Shown here: one piece after another, positions 1 to 6,023 of the stretch
Position numbering within the stretch: position 1 is the first letter of the stretch
How the letters are laid out: the number at the start of each line of letters is the position of its first letter
DNA from: Sedimenticola sp.
GTDB taxonomy: Bacteria; Pseudomonadota; Gammaproteobacteria; Chromatiales; Chromatiaceae
Assembly: GCA_030619405.1 (NCBI GenBank)
Contig: JAUXBK010000086.1
Coordinates: 1 to 9,771, forward strand
Direction: 5' to 3'
Length of the DNA: 9,771 nucleotides
The notes under the pieces: generated by a model
Told to the model about the DNA's origin: nothing
Seen by the model: only the letters and a program-made list of their open reading frames with translations
Database searches by the model: none
Position numbers and translations under genes: made by a program

Positions 1-396
1 CGTCCGTAACCCTTTTCGCTGTTCCAGGCGCACGATCCGGGTGCGGCACTCCCCATCCGTTCCGGAACAGTCGCGGCGGCGCCAGCCGGGCAGCAGGCCG
101 CTCAGCCCCAGCCCGATGGCCACGATCGCCGCGCCGGTGAGAATCATCAGCACCCCCTGTCCCTTGCCGAAGATACCGGTCTGGATCACCACCCGGCCCA
201 TGGCTGCACCAGTGGCCCCCAGCAGCACGTAGGTGAGGATACGGGCGGCGTGGTAGCCGATCTGGGGAACCAGCCTGCGCTGCCAGCCGTGGCCGGCAAA
301 GTAGCCGCCGGCGATGCCGCCGCACATCCCCAGGCAGTGAAAGGCGCCCATCAGGCCGGTGGCGAAGGCGAGGGCATATCCGAATTCAGCATTCAT
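1..396 (-). CDS. TauE/SafE-like (DsbD_2) membrane protein, HCLGMC motif, partial at window edge
   Basis: The first 132 residues of a polytopic inner-membrane protein are read, open to the window edge. The N-terminal helix carries an FHCLGMCGG motif (H20, C21, M24, C25). This is typical of the 'sulfite exporter TauE/SafE family' proteins of the DsbD_2/UreH-like type, which often sit beside copper ATPase and cbb3 oxidase assembly genes. Further hydrophobic spans lie near residues 48-66 and 81-103, followed by a basic, Cys-containing loop (C110, C117). The start is the ATG at 396, 14 bases after the TlpA stop, so the two genes are probably cotranscribed. No good Shine-Dalgarno sequence is visible. 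C21, M24 and C25 could bind Cu(I) or act as a thiol pair; that is inference. The family is fairly secure. A literal sulfite-export role is not supported. Confidence 0.8.
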   Translation of the reverse strand, partial: MNAEFGYALAFATGLMGAFHCLGMCGGIAGGYFAGHGWQRRLVPQIGYHAARILTYVLLGATGAAMGRVVIQTGIFGKGQGVLMILTGAAIVAIGLGLSGLLPGWRRRDCSGTDGECRTRIVRLEQRKGLRT

Positions 397-410
397 GGTC
401 AGGCAAAGGC

Positions 411-980
411 CTACTCCATAATCTCCAGGATGATCTTCTCGAATACCTCGGGGGTGGACTCGCCCAGGATCCGGGTCCTGAGAATCCCCTTCCCGTCGAT
501 GAAAAAGGTGGTGGGAAGGCCCATCACGCCGTAGTCGCGGGCCACCTCCCCCTCCCGGTCCAGCAGGGTATCGTACGAGATGTTCAGCCGGTCGATGAAT
601 TTCTTCGCCGTGGCCCGGTTCTGGCGCACGTTGACGGCCAGGATCACCAGCCCCTGCTCGCGATATTTCTGGTAGACCGGCTCCAGCGCTTTCATCTCGC
701 CCTCGCAGAAGGGACACCAGTCGGCCCAGAAGCGGATGGCGACGGTTCGACCCCGGTAGTCTCCCGGAAAACTGGCGTTGCCCTCCGCTATACGTTCCAG
801 GGTGAACGCCGGGGCCGGTTGACCATTGATCGGTTGCTTCGTTTCCTCGCCACAGCCGGAGAGCAGGGTGATGGAAAGCAGCAGCACGAGCAACGTAAGT
901 GCGATTGGTTCCCACGTTCTGCGTGCGAATGCAGGGTATGTTGCTCCAGTGTTAAATCTGTTTCCAAGTGATTTAATCAT
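411..980 (-). CDS. TlpA-family thioredoxin-like lipoprotein
   Basis: A periplasmic membrane-anchored thiol-disulfide oxidoreductase of 189 residues. A hydrophobic segment (about 26-40) ends in a lipobox-like LLSGC (C43), predicting a lipoprotein. The thioredoxin-like domain begins near residue 54 (GQPAPAFTL). It has the active site WCPFC (C89, C92) and the cis-proline segment GLPTTF (P156), followed by FIDGKG, as in TlpA/ResA/CcmG proteins. Such proteins reduce disulfides in apocytochromes or in CuA and other copper sites. The frame is open upstream to 1142, but that extension looks like noncoding sequence and lies before the signal segment, so the ATG at 980 is preferred. No clear ribosome site precedes it, and the stretch before the hydrophobic core is unusually long (about 25 residues), so the start is uncertain. 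It is followed at 14 bases by the HCLGMC membrane protein. The exact client is unknown. Confidence 0.88.
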   Translation of the reverse strand: MIKSLGNRFNTGATYPAFARRTWEPIALTLLVLLLSITLLSGCGEETKQPINGQPAPAFTLERIAEGNASFPGDYRGRTVAIRFWADWCPFCEGEMKALEPVYQKYREQGLVILAVNVRQNRATAKKFIDRLNISYDTLLDREGEVARDYGVMGLPTTFFIDGKGILRTRILGESTPEVFEKIILEIME

Positions 981-1169
981 AAGTCGTAGATTTTCGGCAT
1001 CGGCTACGGTTGAGTGACACCCAGATGGGAGACCCATCAAGACGACTCCATGGATGGAGGAGACAGGGCGACGCAGGATGCCAAAGCCGAGGGTTGGGGT
1101 GAGGGGATCCCCACGGCAACCTGGCATACCTTCTTCCCGCACCTTTGCCTCCCGGCTCGAGAGATCTTT
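981..1169. other. Intergenic spacer with small hairpins
   Basis: This 189-base gap separates the five-gene unit from the TlpA gene. It contains GATGGG/CCCATC with a 3-base loop (1024-1038), CTCCAT/ATGGAG with a 2-base loop (1046-1059) and the palindrome GGGGATCCCC (1103-1112). The strand around 1090-1106 (GGTTGGGGTGAGGGG) resembles G/C-rich dispersed repeats seen in proteobacterial intergenic regions. None of the hairpins is followed by a T run on the minus strand, so I do not call a terminator. The gap suggests that tlpA either has its own promoter or is joined to the upstream unit through a processed leader. Confidence 0.4.
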
Positions 1170-2177
1170 TCACCACCAGACCTCCACCATGGTCAGGTTG
1201 GAGCCGAGGATGGCGTAGGCGGCGACCAGATAGAAGAGCAGCATGAAGAGCATGGACACCCCGATGAGCTGGCGGCTCTCTGCCGGGATGATCTCTTTCA
1301 GGCTCGTTATATTTCTGAGTGGGGCGATGGCCCCGGCCCCCAGCGCCATGGCGGTGGCGATGAAGAGGGGGATGTAGAGATAGTATCCCATGAAATCATG
1401 CCCCTCCTTGAGGATGCAGAAGGGGCAGTGGTGATGGGGGTGTTCGTAGATATAGAGTGCCACACAGGAGACGATGGCCAGCAGTGCGATCAGAAACGTC
1501 GTCAGGCTGGTGACGGCGAAGGCGATACCACTCTTTCTTTGGAATAGATACCAGCCGCCGGTGAGCAGCGCGGCAGCGCCGCTGACCGTTAGCAGCAGCA
1601 TGGCGGTGCCCGGTTCTACGCCGGAGAGCTCTGCCGCCACCCCCTGGCCCTCGGGTGTGAACAGGGAGCCGCAGCAGGAGGTGATGATGTCCGGGTCCAT
1701 GCCGAGAAAATAGCGGGTCTGCAGCACCAGCTCGGCGATTACCAGCGGCAGAATCAGCAGCAGCAGGCCATATTTCACCCGCACCAGGGGATAGTCGCGG
1801 GCCTTGTTGTCGACATGGTTGAGGGTGAGCCAGACGGCCCCGGAAAAGAAGATGGCGATCTTGAGGTAGAGGGTGGGCCAGCCGTAAGGATCCACGTTCA
1901 GCACCCCGGTGGCACACATGGCGCCGACGAACTGGGAGGAGATCTGCTCTGCGTTGTAGATGAACAGCAGCAGGGCGACCAGTTCGGCCATGAAGCTGAA
2001 GGCGACCAGGGTCGAGATCAGATAGGTGCGCCGCTCCATTGTCAGCTGCAGTTCGCTGCCACTGCCGATATCCCAGTGCCGCACCACCTGGAGACCGAAG
2101 CCGGTGGCCAGCAGCATCATGCAAGCGACCACGAACGAGACGATGCTCAGGGCCAGGATAGCGGGGTTCAGCAGCAT
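1170..2177 (-). CDS. Polytopic membrane protein with SCCGS and HHHCPFC motifs, family not recognised
   Basis: A 335-residue inner-membrane protein with about eight hydrophobic spans (roughly 4-30, 53-75, 103-122, 135-155, 192-212, 217-243, 266-283, 305-325). I do not recognise the family by name. Distinctive features are MCATGVLN (C88), SCCGSLF (C168, C169) in the loop after span 4, and HPHHHCPFC (H248-H250, C251, C254) just after span 6. These Cys/His clusters could bind copper or haem, or form a redox-active CxxC pair; this is inference. The ATG at 2177 is chosen because it overlaps the end of the ATPase gene by 10 bases and opens directly into a hydrophobic helix. The frame is open further upstream, but there it lies over the ATPase gene. 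It is the last gene of the unit, so it probably works with the ABC transporter and NosL. The gene call is sure; the function is unknown. Confidence 0.85.
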   Translation of the reverse strand: MLLNPAILALSIVSFVVACMMLLATGFGLQVVRHWDIGSGSELQLTMERRTYLISTLVAFSFMAELVALLLFIYNAEQISSQFVGAMCATGVLNVDPYGWPTLYLKIAIFFSGAVWLTLNHVDNKARDYPLVRVKYGLLLLILPLVIAELVLQTRYFLGMDPDIITSCCGSLFTPEGQGVAAELSGVEPGTAMLLLTVSGAAALLTGGWYLFQRKSGIAFAVTSLTTFLIALLAIVSCVALYIYEHPHHHCPFCILKEGHDFMGYYLYIPLFIATAMALGAGAIAPLRNITSLKEIIPAESRQLIGVSMLFMLLFYLVAAYAILGSNLTMVEVWW

Positions 2178-2857
2178 GAAGGATCCATTATCTGTCCATC
2201 GGACATCTCTACTACCCGGTCGACCACCGGTGAATCGAACACCACCGGGTCGTGGCTGGTCAGCAGAATGGTCTTGCCCGTCTGTTTCAGTCCGTCGACG
2301 ATGGCCATGAACTCCCGCGACAACCGACTGTCGAGGTTGGCGGTAGGCTCGTCGGCGATCAGGATCTCCGGATCGTTGATCAGGGCACGGCAGATGGCGG
2401 TGCGCTGGGCCTCCCCACCGGAGAGCCACTCCACCCTGGACTCCGCCTTGGTTCCCAGGCCGAACTGGTGCAACAGCTCCAGGGCAGACCGGCTCAGCTG
2501 TGCATGATCCGGCCCCAGTGGATAGGCGGGCAGCATCACGTTCTCCAGCACCGACAGCCCCTTGATCAGGTTGAACTGCTGAAAGATGAAGCCGAAGGTG
2601 CGGCGCCGGATCTCGGTCATGAACCGCTCCGGCAGGCCGGAGAGGAGCTGCTCCCCCCGGGTGATGCGACCGGAGGTGGGGCGCGACAGGCAACCGATCA
2701 TGGAGAGCAGGGTGGTCTTGCCGGAGCCGCTGGGCCCCTTCAGCACCGTGGCCCGGTGAGGCTGGATGGTCAGATCCACCCCGCGGATGGCCCAGAACTC
2801 ATTGGGCCGTCCCTGATTGAACGCCTTTTTCACCTGATGCAGCTGGATAGGTTCCAT
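2168..2857 (-). CDS. ABC transporter ATP-binding protein, MacB/LolD-like
   Basis: The cytoplasmic ATPase subunit (229 residues) that powers the neighbouring FtsX-type permease. All the nucleotide-binding motifs are intact: Walker A GPSGSGKTT (41-49), Q-loop FQQ (92-94), signature LSGGE (145-149), Walker B ILIADE (165-170) followed by PTANLD, and the switch His in TSHD (H202). Length and the FGFIFQQFNLI region fit the LolD/MacB/FtsE class, not the NosF class that partners ABC-2 permeases. It starts 4 bases after the permease stop with no strong Shine-Dalgarno sequence, so translation is probably coupled. Its end overlaps the next gene by 10 bases. The C-terminus ends in an unusual Cys-Cys pair (PSCC). 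The substrate cannot be inferred from the ATPase. Confidence 0.95.
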   Translation of the reverse strand: MEPIQLHQVKKAFNQGRPNEFWAIRGVDLTIQPHRATVLKGPSGSGKTTLLSMIGCLSRPTSGRITRGEQLLSGLPERFMTEIRRRTFGFIFQQFNLIKGLSVLENVMLPAYPLGPDHAQLSRSALELLHQFGLGTKAESRVEWLSGGEAQRTAICRALINDPEILIADEPTANLDSRLSREFMAIVDGLKQTGKTILLTSHDPVVFDSPVVDRVVEMSDGQIMDPSCC

Positions 2858-2861
2858 CGGA

Positions 2862-3995
2862 TCAACGCATAACCGTGTCGGGGTCGGTGATGGCGGCGCG
2901 CCAGATCGGGACGATGGTGGCCACGGTGTAAGGGAAGACGGTGAAGAAGAAGAGGGTTGCCAGCTGCAGGCCGTCGATGAAAGGGGTGAGGCGGAACTCG
3001 GGGTAGAGCACGGACCATCCCTTCAGGACCGGCTCGAACAGGCCGGCATTGGCATAGAAGACGTGGCCGTAAGCGGTCAGGTAGCCGAGCAGGAAGGCGG
3101 AGAGGGAGATGATGGCACCTTCCCAGAACTTCATGCGGATCACGTCCGAGGTCTCCCAGCCGATCGCCTTCAGGATTCCGATCTCCCGGCGCTCCTCGGC
3201 GCTCAGGCCGGATGCCTTGTCCCAGGCAAAGATGACGAAGGCGAGGATGGTACCGGTCAGCAGCACGAACACGATGCCCTGGCGCCAGTTGAAGATGGCG
3301 TCATAGGTACGGAGGATCTCGTCCCGCAGGATGGGACGGGTGTCGGGTAGTCGAAGGGTCAGTTTCTCCGCCACCTTGCGCAGCTCTTTGGGGTTTCGGA
3401 CGTTGAGGACCAGGTCGGTGTAGTAGCCCTCTGGAATACCGAAAAAAGTACGGAAGCGTTGCTCGGAGACCAGGATCAGGTCGGCGCTCACCAGCTCCGA
3501 GTCGGATGCCAGGATAGCGCTCACCCGGAAGCTGTAGGCGTTGCCATCGGTGGAACGGAAGGTGAGGAAATCACCTCTGGAAACGCCACGGGTGCGGGCG
3601 ATGGCAGCCCCGATCACCGCCTCATCCTCTGCCAGCTGGCGGTCGCGGGGGACCATCAGGGTGTAGTTGGCCTGGACGGCGGGATCATAGAAGTAGCCCC
3701 ACAGCCGGCCGTGTTTTCCAATCACGCCACGGATACGCCCCATCTTTTCGAGGTAGCTCCCCGGAATCAGGTCGTGCCGCCCCGCCACCATGCGCTGCAG
3801 GATGATCTCCGGGGAGTCTGCCAGTACCAGCCTGGCCTCACTGCGCAGGGCATGGGTGAAGAGCATCACCGATGCCAGCAGAAACACGATCAGGCTGTAG
3901 ACCACCAGCAGACCCAGGTTCTTGCCTGGTCGCCGCAGCAGTGATGAGAGGGTGAAGTCGATCAGATACCTCTGTTTGCGGATGAACGCCTTCAC
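2862..3995 (-). CDS. FtsX/MacB-type ABC transporter permease
   Basis: An inner-membrane permease of 377 residues with the 1+3 span layout of MacB/LolC/FtsX proteins. Span 1 is at about 27-47, a large periplasmic domain runs from about 50 to 238, and spans 2-4 are at about 241-258, 292-311 and 346-367. The cytoplasmic coupling segment EERREIGILKAIGW (267-280), just after span 2, is typical of FtsX domains and contacts the ATPase. Proteins of this fold usually transmit force to periplasmic partners rather than move a substrate through a channel. The start is a GTG at 3995, overlapping the previous stop as GTGA and preceded by a strong GAGGAG site. No MacA-like adaptor is encoded in the window. 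The NosL linkage suggests a periplasmic metal or lipoprotein substrate, but that is inference. Confidence 0.93.
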   Translation of the reverse strand: MKAFIRKQRYLIDFTLSSLLRRPGKNLGLLVVYSLIVFLLASVMLFTHALRSEARLVLADSPEIILQRMVAGRHDLIPGSYLEKMGRIRGVIGKHGRLWGYFYDPAVQANYTLMVPRDRQLAEDEAVIGAAIARTRGVSRGDFLTFRSTDGNAYSFRVSAILASDSELVSADLILVSEQRFRTFFGIPEGYYTDLVLNVRNPKELRKVAEKLTLRLPDTRPILRDEILRTYDAIFNWRQGIVFVLLTGTILAFVIFAWDKASGLSAEERREIGILKAIGWETSDVIRMKFWEGAIISLSAFLLGYLTAYGHVFYANAGLFEPVLKGWSVLYPEFRLTPFIDGLQLATLFFFTVFPYTVATIVPIWRAAITDPDTVMR

Positions 3996-4288
3996 CGGCC
4001 GCTCCTCAGAAGGGTGGGCGGGGCGACCAGCGAGCCGCTGGGAAAATGTTCCAGCGCCAGCGGGTGATCCTGAAACGGGGTATGCCGGTCCGATTGACTC
4101 AGGTGGCGGGTGTACCGGGCCTCGGTGAAGAGGCTGAGGTCGGTCAGTTCCAGTGCCCGGACCTCTCTGCGCGTCTCTGCCAGCTGCTGGGTTGCCAGGT
4201 GGCTCCGATTACCGGCATCCACCAGCGACAGCAGCAACAGGCCGCTGAGGGTACCCAGGTAGAGGATGAACAGGTCTGATTTGCGCAT
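3992..4288 (-). CDS. Small single-span membrane protein, unrecognised
   Basis: A 98-residue protein that I do not recognise. It has a short basic N-terminus (MRKSD), one hydrophobic span (about 6-24) and a polar, probably periplasmic tail. The tail contains a helical stretch (about 29-60, rich in Glu, Leu and Arg) and then a His-containing segment, HTPFQDHPLALEHFPSGS (H69, H75, H81). The orientation is inferred from the positive N-terminal end. It begins 9 bases after the nosL stop and its stop overlaps the permease start by 4 bases. That tight placement argues for a real gene and for a role as an accessory subunit of the transporter, perhaps a periplasmic adaptor-like element. Nothing in the sequence identifies a catalytic activity. 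Confidence 0.8.
   Translation of the reverse strand: MRKSDLFILYLGTLSGLLLLSLVDAGNRSHLATQQLAETRREVRALELTDLSLFTEARYTRHLSQSDRHTPFQDHPLALEHFPSGSLVAPPTLLRSGR
4002..4007 (-). promoter_or_regulatory. Strong ribosome binding site fixing the permease GTG start
   Basis: GAGGAG on the minus strand lies 6 bases before the GTG at 3995. It supports that non-ATG start and the GTGA overlap, and suggests efficient re-initiation on the permease message. Confidence 0.75.
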
Positions 4289-4297
4289 TGACTCGGC

Positions 4298-4780
4298 CTA
4301 GTCGAACTGACCCTGGTCGAGTTTTTTCAGCAGGGGCGCGGAGATCTGGTCGAAGCGCAGGATTTGCCTGCCGCCGTGATCCTGAAGAAACTCCTCCGCG
4401 TCTTCCTTCGTCTCCAGCGGGACCAGTTCGTGACCCATGGGGCCGAGGATGTCCGAGCCGATGACGTACCAGGCGTCGTGGGCATCGATCCGGGTCAGCC
4501 CATAATACTCGGTGACACCGATGGCGGTGATATCCTTCGGGTCGTGCCCCGGTGCCCATTTGGGCAGGTCGTGCAGGTATTTGAACAGATCTTTGGCGCC
4601 GTCGAAGTGATGGGCGTGCCCATTCTTGTAGAGCACGGTAGCCACCCACTCCGGGTATTTGGCTACGAACATACCACACACCGGGCAGGTATCCCTGGGA
4701 CCGGGCGGGGGTAGCTCCAGCGGCTGGGCGAAGAGACCCGTCGCAAGCAGCAGGAGCAGTGCAGAAAGCAGTGTTTTCAT
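4298..4780 (-). CDS. nosL: NosL-family copper-binding protein, periplasmic
   Basis: A NosL-type protein of 160 residues. It has a signal peptide (MKTLLSALLLLLATGLFA, cleavage near 18-19), the motif CPVCGMFV (C32, C35, M37), a His cluster GHAHHFDG (H55, H57, H58) and GPMGHE (M115, H117). Cys-x-x-Cys-Gly-Met and the M/H segment are hallmarks of NosL, a Cu(I)-binding accessory protein for nitrous oxide reductase. Relatives occur with other cuproenzymes. There is no lipobox Cys after the signal peptide, unlike classical lipoprotein NosL, so this one is probably soluble or signal-anchored. The ATG at 4780 is chosen for the signal peptide. An in-frame TTG at 4819 would add 13 polar residues and is less likely. 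It is the first gene of the five-gene unit. No nosZ, nosD, nosF or nosY is visible, so a N2O role is not demonstrated. Confidence 0.88.
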   Translation of the reverse strand: MKTLLSALLLLLATGLFAQPLELPPPGPRDTCPVCGMFVAKYPEWVATVLYKNGHAHHFDGAKDLFKYLHDLPKWAPGHDPKDITAIGVTEYYGLTRIDAHDAWYVIGSDILGPMGHELVPLETKEDAEEFLQDHGGRQILRFDQISAPLLKKLDQGQFD

Positions 4781-4795
4781 GGGTCCGGCCGACTG

Positions 4796-4819
4796 TTGAA
4801 TATTAAACCGATAATTCAA
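4796..4819. promoter_or_regulatory. AT-rich dyad in front of the nosL unit, possible operator
   Basis: TTGAAT and ATTCAA form a perfect 6-base inverted repeat with a 12-base spacer. It starts 16 bases upstream of the nosL ATG, in the AT-rich stretch between about 4795 and 4850. The position suits a regulator site overlapping the promoter. The spacing does not fit an FNR box (4-base spacer), and I cannot assign a regulator. Confidence 0.3.
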
Positions 4820-4876
4820 TACCTGATTACCTACGCGTTTAAGCTATGCTCCAAGGCAAAGGGCAGCCTGGACGCT

Positions 4877-5005
4877 GTAGGGGGGATAAGCGTAGCGCAT
4901 CCACCATCCTGGGCGTTGCGGCATGTGGTCAGACCATTGGTGGATGCGGTGTGCATAAGTGTCGTGCAAAACGAAAGTTCTGTGCGCGCACCTTATCCCC
5001 CCTAC
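4877..5005. repeat. Nested inverted-repeat element, dispersed-repeat-like
   Basis: The outer arms are GTAGGGGGGATAAG (4877-4890) and its exact complement (4992-5005). The inner arms are CGCATCCACCA (4896-4906) and its exact complement (4938-4948). The unit 'GTAGGG-GGATAAGCG-AGCGCATCCACC' resembles a palindromic repeat commonly scattered between genes of proteobacteria, recalled from general knowledge and not searched. The right half is interrupted by about 43 bases between its two arm segments, suggesting decay or an internal insertion. It lies between the two NosL genes and would fold on either strand. Confidence 0.65.
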
Positions 5006-5067
5006 GAAATTACCCCGGAAAATTGAGAACTTACGACGAAAATGGGTCAAGCATGGGGTCCAAGTAT

Positions 5068-5139
5068 GGGGTCGGAGTCAAACCGCCCAAAAAGCATCAG
5101 TAATAGCAACAGGCATGTGGGCGGTTTGACTCCGACCCC
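5068..5139. repeat. REP-like palindrome with perfect 22-base arms
   Basis: Bases 5068-5089 are exactly complementary to 5118-5139, with a 28-base loop. The arms begin GGGGTCGGAGTC and end in ACCGCCCA. This 'GGGGTCGGAGTC' style palindrome resembles elements found near REP-associated tyrosine transposases (IS200-like) in gammaproteobacteria; no such transposase is in the window. A further ATGGGGTC lies just before the left arm (5053-5060) as a partial direct copy. The element sits 6 bases beyond the stop of the Tat-NosL gene and may stabilise or end that transcript, although no T run follows on the minus strand. Confidence 0.7.
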
Positions 5140-5145
5140 TTTGAT

Positions 5146-5823
5146 TCAGGATTTTTTCTCCATCATCCTGCGCCGCCGCTCAGCCCGGCGCTTGCGGATG
5201 CCGAGGGTGTCCTTGGCCATCCCCACATAGGTCAGGGTCAGCGCCTTGTCGAAGTCGGTCAGATCGCCACCCTTGTCGGCCTGGTACAGCTTGGCCTTGT
5301 CGGCAGAGGCGAAGGCCATCTTGCTGTTCATGCTCATGGTGCCGCGCAGGCTGGAGCCGATCAGGTAGGTTACCTTGTCCACCTCCATCAGGGGTTTGAC
5401 AGTGGCATCGGACCCGAAGTCAGCGGCGTAGATCGCCTTGGGGCCCCGGTCGATATTCAGGGAGAGGCTGATGGCGAGGCAGTGAATGGAGCAGGTGCCA
5501 TCGACCAGGCCGTCGTCATACTGTACCAGGTGGCGGCTGTGGTGCCATTTACTGCGGCTCATGCCGCAGTAAGGGCAGCGGGGGTACTTTGTCAGCTCAT
5601 CCTGCAGCGGGTTGTCATCCGGTGGGGTCTTGGGGATGAACTGCAGTGGTGTGCCGTCGCCTTCGCACTTTCCCCCCGATGCCGGGACCCAGCCCTTACC
5701 CGGGATCATCACCCCGACCCCTTTCTGGCTGCCCGCCAGGGCAATGCCGCTGAAACCGGCAAACCCCGCCGTGGCCAGCAGTTTCATGGCCTGTCGTCGT
5801 CCGACGTTCGATTCGTCACTCAT
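5146..5823 (-). CDS. NosL-like protein with twin-arginine signal
   Basis: A 225-residue exported protein. The N-terminus carries GRRQAMKLLATAGFAG (R9, R10), a twin-arginine-type signal with likely cleavage after ALA near 28-30. The domain contains CPYCGM (C83, C86, M88), followed by SKWHHSRH (H94, H95, H98), a CSIHC pair (C111, C115) and many Met residues at 159-169 (RGTMSMNSKM). CPxCGM plus the later His and Met content place it in the NosL family, in a longer form with an extra CxxxC. Tat export suggests folding, or cofactor or metal loading, in the cytoplasm. The extreme C-terminus is very basic (about 210-224). The ATG at 5823 has an AAGGAG site 7 bases upstream. It lies downstream of the diheme cytochrome and upstream of the nosL unit. 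Its partner cuproprotein is unknown. Confidence 0.85.
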   Translation of the reverse strand: MSDESNVGRRQAMKLLATAGFAGFSGIALAGSQKGVGVMIPGKGWVPASGGKCEGDGTPLQFIPKTPPDDNPLQDELTKYPRCPYCGMSRSKWHHSRHLVQYDDGLVDGTCSIHCLAISLSLNIDRGPKAIYAADFGSDATVKPLMEVDKVTYLIGSSLRGTMSMNSKMAFASADKAKLYQADKGGDLTDFDKALTLTYVGMAKDTLGIRKRRAERRRRMMEKKS

Positions 5824-5830
5824 TCACTCT

Positions 5831-5836
5831 CTCCTT
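5831..5836 (-). promoter_or_regulatory. Ribosome binding site of the Tat-NosL gene
   Basis: AAGGAG on the minus strand lies 7 bases before the ATG at 5823. It is one of the best Shine-Dalgarno sequences in the window and fixes the start that yields the twin-arginine signal. Confidence 0.8.
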
Positions 5837-5901
5837 ATGATATACGGATAGTGCTTTCTGATTTCATACGGTGATGATTGTTTGCTGCCGTGGCGGGGGG
5901 C

Positions 5902-5921
5902 TCATTGATCAAACGCAATGA
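5902..5921. promoter_or_regulatory. Possible operator dyad upstream of the Tat-NosL gene
   Basis: TCATTG and CAATGA are perfect 6-base arms with an 8-base spacer, about 80-100 bases before the start at 5823. The palindrome TCACCGTGA follows at 5941-5949. Both lie in the 200-base gap after the cytochrome gene, which otherwise shows no clear gene. Regulator unknown; chance occurrence is possible. Confidence 0.22.
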
Positions 5922-6023
5922 TCAGGCGCGTATACCCGTGTCACCGTGAAATGAAGGGTGAATACGGGGGTTATCAGGACAGGACTGTGTGAGATGCCGC
6001 AGAAACTTGCTTTCCTTGTTTAC

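Noticed and set aside
1396..2124. Minus-strand 242-codon frame within the membrane protein gene
   Set aside because: It is an out-of-frame His/Arg/Gly-rich shadow; the overlapping frame encodes membrane helices.
2178..2693. Upstream extension of the 335-residue membrane protein frame to a 507-residue protein
   Set aside because: It lies wholly inside the ATPase gene in another frame; its residues are low-complexity Arg/Pro/Gly-type shadow sequence with no domain, whereas ATG 2177 starts a normal membrane helix.
2168..3995. Assigning nosF and nosY to the ABC genes
   Set aside because: The permease has the FtsX 1+3 span layout with a large periplasmic domain, not the six-span ABC-2 form of NosY, and no NosD is present.
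5068..5139. 22-base palindrome as a Rho-independent terminator
   Set aside because: The loop is 28 bases and no T run follows on the minus strand; a REP-like repeat fits better.
5905..5924. Possible FNR/Anr box around TTGATC...ATGATCA
   Set aside because: The half-sites do not have the TTGAT-N4-ATCAA spacing; only the TCATTG/CAATGA dyad is reported, at low confidence.
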